A stretch of 34,776 nt of DNA from JAFLCM01 sp964510955. Lineage in GTDB: Bacteria > Planctomycetota > Phycisphaerae > Phycisphaerales > UBA1924. A program made the translations under genes and the position numbers. The first letter of the stretch is position 1; each line of letters begins with the position of its first letter. The DNA lies in assembly GCA_964510955.1 (NCBI GenBank), contig CAZEDW010000040.1, positions 1-34,776 of the forward strand, in the 5' to 3' direction. The notes under the pieces were generated by a model. It worked only from the letters and a program-made list of their open reading frames with translations, searched no databases and was not told the origin of the DNA. Positions 15,030 through 21,500 of the stretch are shown piece after piece.

Positions 15030-15746
15030 GTGAGCGACATCCACCCGACCATGAGCGACAAGCCCCGGCGCAGGAAGGCCGCGCCCGCCCCGGTCACGCC
15101 GGCGGGCGCCGACCCCTCGCTGGCCATGCTGTTCGGAACCGACCCCAACGGCGATCCGTCGCTGAACATCCCCGGCGTGATGCAGTACCTCCAGGGCACC
15201 TACCAGCAGGCGCGGGCCGCCAACGAGGGCCGCTACGCCGAGCAGCGCAAGGTGCTCGACCAGGGGTACGACGCCGCCGAGCAGTTCCTGAGCGGCGCCG
15301 GCACCACCCAGAAGCAGGACAACCAGGTGATGTTCGATCAGCAGCTGGGCGGCCAGCAGCAGAGCCTGACTGACCGGGGTCTGTACAACTCGACCCTCCT
15401 GGACGTCCTGACCACGCGGAACCGCGAGGCCCTGGCGCGGGCCAACAACGCGGTGGACCAGAACGTGGCCCAGGCGCGGGCGGGCCTGGCCGAGCGGCGC
15501 GCCGGGGCCGTGTCGGGGGCCATCAGCGACCGCATGGACGAGTACCCCCAGGTGGACCAGTACCTGGGCCTGGTGCAGCAGGCCAGCGCCGAGAAGGCGG
15601 CCGAGCGGGCCCGGCAGCAGGACCGCGCCGACCGGCAGCAGGAGTATCAGCAGTACCTCGACGAGCCGGTGGCGTACCAGGACAGCTGGAACGGGTCGAT
15701 GGTCCGCACCCGCCGGGGCGCGTGGAAGCCCGCACCGTCAGCGTAA
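15030..15746 (+). CDS. Gln-rich coiled-coil protein, probable internal virion (ejection) protein
   Basis: 238 residues. A basic N-terminus (KPRRRKAAPAPV) is followed by long alpha-helical, Gln/Ala/Arg-rich sequence (LQGTYQQARAANEGRYAEQR, ARANNAVDQNVAQARAGLAE) and a Gln/Asp/Arg-rich tail. The conserved-looking phrase LTDRGLYNSTLLDVLTTRNR (about 111-130) occurs, as I recall, in comparable helical virion proteins of other podoviruses. Together with the next ORF and the giant protein it probably forms the ejected internal core. GTG start with GGAGA overlapping the preceding TAG at 15019-15023. Confidence 0.55.
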   Translation: MSDIHPTMSDKPRRRKAAPAPVTPAGADPSLAMLFGTDPNGDPSLNIPGVMQYLQGTYQQARAANEGRYAEQRKVLDQGYDAAEQFLSGAGTTQKQDNQVMFDQQLGGQQQSLTDRGLYNSTLLDVLTTRNREALARANNAVDQNVAQARAGLAERRAGAVSGAISDRMDEYPQVDQYLGLVQQASAEKAAERARQQDRADRQQEYQQYLDEPVAYQDSWNGSMVRTRRGAWKPAPSA

Positions 15747-15755
15747 GGAGCACCC

Positions 15756-17201
15756 GTGAGCATCATCGTCAAGCACGGAGACCCCGGCGTCCTGGTCGGC
15801 CTGGCCCACGTGGCCGGCGACCTGCAGGGGTCGGGCATGGTCCGCCAGAAGCGCAGCGACGCCGAGCTGGCCGACCTGATGCGCCGCCGCGCCCTGGGCG
15901 ACCAGCAGCGGGCGGCCGAGCAGCAGGCCACCGACGAGTTCAACCGCACCATCGCCCTGCGCAACGACGCCGAGGCGAGGGCCGCGCGGCTGGCCACCTC
16001 GCGCCCGGTCCGCTCGTTCGACCAGCCGCAGGAGCAGGACACGCAGCAGGACGGCGTGACGCCGGCGGGCCCGGGCCGGGTGCGGGTCCGCAGCGGGAGC
16101 GTGACCACCTACCGGCCGCTCGACACCACCGACCCGTACGCGGGCGCGGCGGCCCCGGCCCCGTCGGCGCGTGACGAGCTGGCCATGAGGCGGTACCTGG
16201 ACCAGCGGAACGCGGCCGACGAGCTGGCGGGGTATCTGGGCAACACGCCGGCGGCCCGGGCGGCGGCGGCGCAGGTGCGGGCGGGCAGGCCGATCGACCC
16301 GGGCCTTCGGGAGGACGCGTACGGGCCTGGCTACCGCGACACGCTGGCGGCCGACCGGGCGGCGACGGCCGCGGACCAGGGGCAGCAGAGGATCGACGAG
16401 ACCCAGAGGGCCAACCAGGCCCGCGAGAAGCTGGCGGCGGACCGCAACATCCTGTCCAAGACCTTCATGGATGACAGGGCGGCGGGGCGCAAGACGCTCC
16501 TGGAGACCATGCACGAGGAGGCGGACCTGCGCTCGGAATCCGAGCGTGACGCCTTCACGCTGGCCACCAGCATGTCGCCCGACCTCCTGGCGCCCATCCT
16601 CAACCCCCTGTGGAGCGACGCGCCGACCGGGCCCAACGGCGAGCCGCTGTACAAGGGCAAGGACCAGCTGCTGTACTCCCGGGCCGAGAAGAACAAGGCC
16701 GGCGAGGTGCTCAGCGCCGCCAACACCATGATGGAGAAGCGGAACAAGGAGGGGTACCGGGTCGTGCCCATCGGCCAGGCGTACGACCGCTACGCCGAGC
16801 TCACCGCCCGCTTCAAGGAGCACGCCGACGATTTCGGGGGCCTCAAGCAGGCCGTGCAGGAGACGGCCGACCGTTTCGCCGCCGAGTTCTTCCCCCTCGA
16901 GCAGGCGATCGCGTCGAACGACAAGGAGACCCGCGACCAGGCGATGGAGACGCTGGTGCGGCGCCTGCGGATGACGCCCCGCGCCGTCGCCGAGAGCGCC
17001 CGCTGGCTCCGCGACCGCGGGTACCTCGACAAGCTCCGCGCCGAGTACGGGCAAGCCCAGGCGGCGCCGGCCCCCGCGGCGGCAACGCCCGGCCCGGTCC
17101 GCCAGGAGATCGGCCAGTACACGCGCAACGGCGTGACCTACGTCTACGTCAAGGGCTCGCCGGAAGACCCCGAGTACGCCGACCGCGACCGCCGAGACTG
17201 A
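15756..17201 (+). CDS. Helical virion protein, probable ejection protein
   Basis: 481 residues, mostly helical and highly charged with Ala-rich stretches (GLREDAYGPGYRDTLAADRA, NQAREKLAADRNILSKTFMD). The N-terminal phrase DPGVLVGLAHVAGDLQG is the only moderately hydrophobic part. A short beta-like C-terminus reads YTRNGVTYVYVKGSPEDPEY. The position next to the Gln-rich protein and the giant ORF supports a role in the ejected core. No transglycosylase or other catalytic motif is visible. GTG start with AAGGAG at 15745-15750. Confidence 0.55.
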   Translation: MSIIVKHGDPGVLVGLAHVAGDLQGSGMVRQKRSDAELADLMRRRALGDQQRAAEQQATDEFNRTIALRNDAEARAARLATSRPVRSFDQPQEQDTQQDGVTPAGPGRVRVRSGSVTTYRPLDTTDPYAGAAAPAPSARDELAMRRYLDQRNAADELAGYLGNTPAARAAAAQVRAGRPIDPGLREDAYGPGYRDTLAADRAATAADQGQQRIDETQRANQAREKLAADRNILSKTFMDDRAAGRKTLLETMHEEADLRSESERDAFTLATSMSPDLLAPILNPLWSDAPTGPNGEPLYKGKDQLLYSRAEKNKAGEVLSAANTMMEKRNKEGYRVVPIGQAYDRYAELTARFKEHADDFGGLKQAVQETADRFAAEFFPLEQAIASNDKETRDQAMETLVRRLRMTPRAVAESARWLRDRGYLDKLRAEYGQAQAAPAPAAATPGPVRQEIGQYTRNGVTYVYVKGSPEDPEYADRDRRD

Positions 17202-17221
17202 CCACCCAGGAGATCACCGCC

Positions 17222-17701
17222 ATGGCCACCGCCAACACCTTCGCCCAGCTCGTTGTCGCCCTCGGGGCCGAATCGGTCCGGTTCGACCGCTCCGGGACGA
17301 TCGCCGGCGTCGCCGCCAAGGTGGACCGCACCGTCAAGGTGATCGGGGACGCCACCCCCGACAACGTCGTGATCTTCGACGCCGACAACGAGCCCCAGCT
17401 CGACCTGGCCAACGTCCTGGCGATCTGCCTGATGGTGGACCCCGACGACGCCCAGGCGACCGTCAAGAACGTCGAGGCCCTGATCACCTTCACCAACGTG
17501 CTGGGGGCGACCAAGACCTTCGCCTGCAAGGTGAACAAGCGGTTCCCCCTGGTGTTCCCGTCGGCCAAGATGGACGACCAGTTCAGCGCCATCGACCCCC
17601 TGATCGGCAACCTGCAGCGGATCGAGGTCCGTGCCCAGCCGGGCACGACGGCGGTGACGGACGATCAGACGGTTCGGTTGTTGTTGTTGGCGTCCGCGTG
17701 A
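17222..17701 (+). CDS. Small virion protein of unknown role
   Basis: 159 residues. Beta-rich, with segments AKVDRTVKVIGDATPDNVVI, ANVLAICLMVDPDDAQATVK and LITFTNVLGATKTFACKVNK; no cysteine motif, signal or membrane segment. The AGGAGA at 17208-17213 fixes the ATG. It stands last in the plus-strand block, right before a non-coding stretch and a minus-strand gene, so it may end the first late transcript. I do not recognise a family; a decoration or fibre-base role is possible but unproven. Confidence 0.6.
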   Translation: MATANTFAQLVVALGAESVRFDRSGTIAGVAAKVDRTVKVIGDATPDNVVIFDADNEPQLDLANVLAICLMVDPDDAQATVKNVEALITFTNVLGATKTFACKVNKRFPLVFPSAKMDDQFSAIDPLIGNLQRIEVRAQPGTTAVTDDQTVRLLLLASA

Positions 17702-17747
17702 TCCCATGCACACCCTGCGCGCGCAGTCTCCGGTGTCCGAGTCCTGC

Positions 17748-17765
17748 GCCCGCTGCGCGGGCTTT
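17748..17765 (+). terminator. Terminator-like hairpin after the 17222 gene
   Basis: GCCCGC (17748-17753), loop TGC, GCGGGC (17757-17762), then TTT. It lies 47 bases past the stop at 17701 and could end the plus-strand block. The U tract is short. Confidence 0.5.
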
Positions 17766-17979
17766 GGGATTGGTGATATGGAAGCGTTGCGCTCCGGATC
17801 CGACCCCCCCAGCAATTCGGAGAGGACACGGTCGGAGGTCCAGACCCCCCCTACCCCCCCAAGCCGCTTTTTTCCGCGGGTGGACTTCGGGGTGAGAGGA
17901 TCAGGCAAGCCCAGCAGATCGGATGAGGTGTCCGTCGGCCCGAGCCCCCACGCCGTTGTCGCGCCGGCGCCACGCTGTG

Positions 17980-18018
17980 AAAAAACGCCTGGCCACGCTT
18001 CCGCGCGGTTCGGCGTGG
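17980..18018 (-). terminator. Possible terminator of the minus-strand gene
   Basis: On the minus strand CCACGC (18018-18013) and GCGTGG (17998-17993) form a stem, and T6 follows at 17985-17980. The seven-base gap between stem and T run makes this weak. Confidence 0.3.
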
Positions 18019-18029
18019 TGTGCAACGAG

Positions 18030-18392
18030 TCAGATGGGGCCGGTGAGGTCCCAGGTATCCGATGGGACGCCGGACGCCAGGGGCGCGATGACCTGGGCGT
18101 CGTGGCGGGCGGGCGATCTGGTGATGAACGGCGGGTGGATCGACGGGGTCGCCGCGGCGACGGCCAGGCGGATCACGTCCATCATCCGCCCCGTGTAGGT
18201 CTCGCCGCCCCGCTCGGCCCTGAACCGGCCCGTGGTGGGCCAGTAGTTCACAAGCGGGCGCCCGAGGGGGCTCAGGACCTGCCAGTGGACCCGAGAGCAG
18301 GCGCGGACTTCAAAGCCCGCGGATCTCGATTCGGTCATGAAATCGTGCCAGCCCGTTCTGTGCGGTCTGGCCGGGCGACGGGTCCGCGCCAT
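18030..18392 (-). CDS. Minus-strand hypothetical phage protein with VNYWPTTGRF motif
   Basis: 120 residues, oriented against the surrounding late genes. Residues 36-57 (HWQVLSPLGRPLVNYWPTTG and RF) recall a short conserved segment seen in small phage or plasmid proteins, usually of a nucleotide- or DNA-binding kind; no function is claimed. The C-terminus (TRSPARHDAQVIAPLASGVP) is low-complexity. The start at 18392 has GGAG at good spacing (CCGGAGACGCCC before ATG); a shorter version from ATG at 18338 is possible. As an antisense single gene between two virion genes it has the look of a moron, with its own promoter in 18393-18570. Confidence 0.6.
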   Translation of the reverse strand: MARTRRPARPHRTGWHDFMTESRSAGFEVRACSRVHWQVLSPLGRPLVNYWPTTGRFRAERGGETYTGRMMDVIRLAVAAATPSIHPPFITRSPARHDAQVIAPLASGVPSDTWDLTGPI

Positions 18393-18570
18393 GGGCGTCT
18401 CCGGTGCAAAAGCACAACCGCCGCCCTTCGTGTGTGTGCAGCGCCGGGCGGCGGGTGTGAAGTTTGCTGGATTGGTGGTTGCGCTGCACACGCCAAGATC
18501 ATGCCGCGCCGCCAAGCTCCGGACCAGCCCTGACGGAAGATATCCGCCAACTTTCCTGCGAGTGTTCACC

Positions 18571-21500
18571 ATGAGCCGTGCCGCCACCAACTACGCCGAC
18601 GAGATGCGTTCGATCATCCTGGGCACCGACCGGCCCCAGAAGGCCCAGGGCGCCGCGTCTCGGCTCCGCGATCGGGACTGGCTTGTCGAGCTGGACCCGA
18701 GAACCAAGCCGTCGCCGTCGCCGGCCCCCGCGGCGGTGAGCACCCAGCAGGCGCCACAGCCCCAGACGCCTCCGCCCGGCGCGAGCTCGCTCGGGGCCAA
18801 GGCGTGGGACGCCGTCAAGGGCTTCGGCAGCGAGCTCGCCAACGTGCCGGGCCAGATCGAGGGCGGCGCGCACGACCTGCTCGCGGGCATCGGCCGCTTC
18901 GCCGGCGGCGTGGGCCGGACCGTGCAGGGGTGGGACATCCCGGTGATCTCCAAGGAAGTCGGCGACCGCCTGGTGCAGAGCGAGCAGGGGCTCACGGGCG
19001 GCACCGCTACGCCCTTCGGGCCCGGGGTCGGTCCGCAGGTCCGCGACGTGCCGCCCGCCGCCGGTTTCTCGCGGTACGCCCGGCAGGTGGCGCCGATCGC
19101 CGGCGGCGTGGCCACCACGCTGGCCACCGGCGGCCTGGGCGCGGGCCCGGTGCTCGCCGGAGCCGCGGGCGCCGCCTCGGCCATGACCATCCCCGTGATG
19201 GGCGAGACGTTCGACGAGCTGAAGGACCGGCCCGTGTCGGAGCAGTGGAAGGTGGCGGCACAGCGGGGCGCGGTGGCGCAGGCGTTCGGGATGCTGAACC
19301 TGGACAAGGTGCTGCCGGCGTTCCTGCGTGGCCCGGCCGAGAAGGCCCTGGGCGACGTGATGGGCGGCGCGGCCAGCCGCACCCTGGGGCGGGCGGTGGC
19401 CCAGGACCTCAAGCAGGAGGGCAAGACCGCGGCCGAGGCGGCCGTGATCGGGGCCGGGCAGGTGTTCGCCGATCACCTGGTGCGGTCGCTCAACGGCCTG
19501 GACAAGGCCAAGCCCGTGGACGAGCTGATCGCCGAGGCCGTCGACGCCGCGGCCCAGAACGTGGTGGGCGTCGGCGCGGCCCGGATGGTTGGCCGGGGTA
19601 TCCAGCAGCTGCGGGGTGAATCGGCTGCCCAACACGGAAAGCAAACGGCCGATTCCTTTCCGAGCGAGACCAACACGGAAAGGAGCGTTTCCGAGACCAC
19701 GGCGCCCGCGCGAGAGCCGACGCCGCGGCCAGGGGACGGGGAGTCGGTGATCGACCAGGCCGCCCGAGAGCCCGGCGGCGACGCCGTCGGCTCGGACCCC
19801 GTCGCCCCGCCGGCGCGGACCGCTACGCCAAATGTAGCCCCCGCTACGCCGGACGTAGCGTCGAGCGGCACGGCCTTCGGCGAGCGGCTCAACCTCCCGG
19901 CCACGAGGTACTTCGGCGAGATGACACCGCAGGAGGCGCGGGCCGAGGGGTTTGGGGAGATGAAGGCCCGGGGCGAAAGACCCGCCGCCGTGCTCAAGGC
20001 CCAGCAGGAGGCCGACAGCACCGGCCTCGACCACGCGGTGGTGAAGCAACCCGACGGCCTGTACGACGTGGTGGCCCGCACCGAGAAGCCGTCGCAAGGC
20101 CGCAACACCGGGAAGGGTCTCACTGGAAGTTCTTCCAGTGGGGACACGTCAGACCCCTCCAGGAGCGCAGGAAGGCCGCTCGGCGAGTTCGACCGCCGGG
20201 CCGAGGAATCGCGCCGTATGGCGGAGTCGTCACTGTCAGCGGATGACAGTGAGAACACCCCCGGTCAGCGCCGCTCACTGGGCGCGGCGCCCAGTGACGA
20301 CACGTCAAACCCATCCAGGACCGTCAGAACGCCGGTTCCGCAGCCCGAGGCCAAGGCGTCGGTGGCGTCTCGGATCGCCGCCGCCGCGGGGCGCGTGGCC
20401 GAACGCTCGGGCGCCAGGGCCACCGAGATCGTCCGCGAGTACGACGCCACGATCGCCAAGGCGCGGCGCGAGGGCGGGCCCGCCGCCCGCGTCGGCGCCA
20501 CACTCCCGCCCGAGTACCTCTGGCACCGGGCCACGGAAGTGGCGGCACGCGCCCTGCAGAGGGGCATCACCACCGGCCAGAAACTCACCGACTTCGTGCG
20601 TGAGCACGCCGCCACGTTCCCCAAGGGCACGGGCGACCAGTTCAACGCCCTGCACCGGGCGGTGAAGGCGATCATCAGCAGGACCAGGGCGCCCGACGGC
20701 ACCCACCCGATCGAGCGCTTCGACGCCGCGGTGGCCGACGTCCGCGATCTCATCGCCGAGCGCGGGGGGGCGGGCAAGGGCGCGAGCGTGAAGGGCACGA
20801 TCGCCCAGGCCACCGGCATGGCCCCGGCGCCCAAGACCGTCACCGAGCCCGGCGCCCTGGGCGCCTCGATGAAGGCCCAGGCCAGGGGCGCCCGCGAGGG
20901 GTTCAGGGCGGGCCGGGAGGCGGAGCGGGCGGCCCAGGCGGCCAGGGACGCACCGACGGTCAAGGAGACCATCGCGGCCTCCACCGGCCTGGCCAAGGGG
21001 CCCAAGACCGTGACCGAGCGGGACGCGCTCCGCGCCGCGCTCAAGAAGAGCCAGCGGGACTCGGCGGCGGCGTACCGAGCCGGCGTGAAGGACCGCGGCG
21101 AGAAGGCGAAGCAGGAGATCTCCAGGATCAAGGCCGACGCCCTGGCCAAGGACGCGAGCGTGCAGGCGCTCCGCGACCGGCTCACCGACACCGTCGAGGA
21201 CGCCCTGCCCCCGTCGATCCGCGGGAAGATGCTGCGCGCCGTGCAGCGGGCCAGGACGCCCGCCGACGTGCACCGGGCGGGCGAGCGGATCGAGACGCTG
21301 GCGGCGGCGCACGACGCGCGGGCGGCGGTGCGGTCGCTGGAGAAGCGGGCCGGGAGCCCCGAGAAGCTGCGGACCAGGTTCAAGCTGACCGAGCCCGAGC
21401 GGGCCCAGGTGGCCGGGCACCTGGAGACGGCGAGGAAGGCCCGCGACGCGGTGCGGGCGGAGCAGGCGAAGAACCGGCCCGACTGGGTGGCGATGCGGGA

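Larger units (their letters stand above)
17702..18029. other. Gene-free spacer with C7 runs
   Basis: No convincing gene in 328 bases. Three exact C7 tracts lie at 17804-17810, 17846-17852 and 17855-17861 (G7 on the minus strand), plus a T6 run at 17869-17874. The stretch also holds the two terminator-like hairpins listed separately. Its texture differs from the coding DNA around it and looks like a boundary of an inserted segment. Confidence 0.6.

Noticed and set aside
17706..18533. Plus-strand open frame over the spacer and the minus-strand gene
   Set aside because: The composition is low-complexity and it is antisense to a better-supported minus-strand gene with its own ribosome site.
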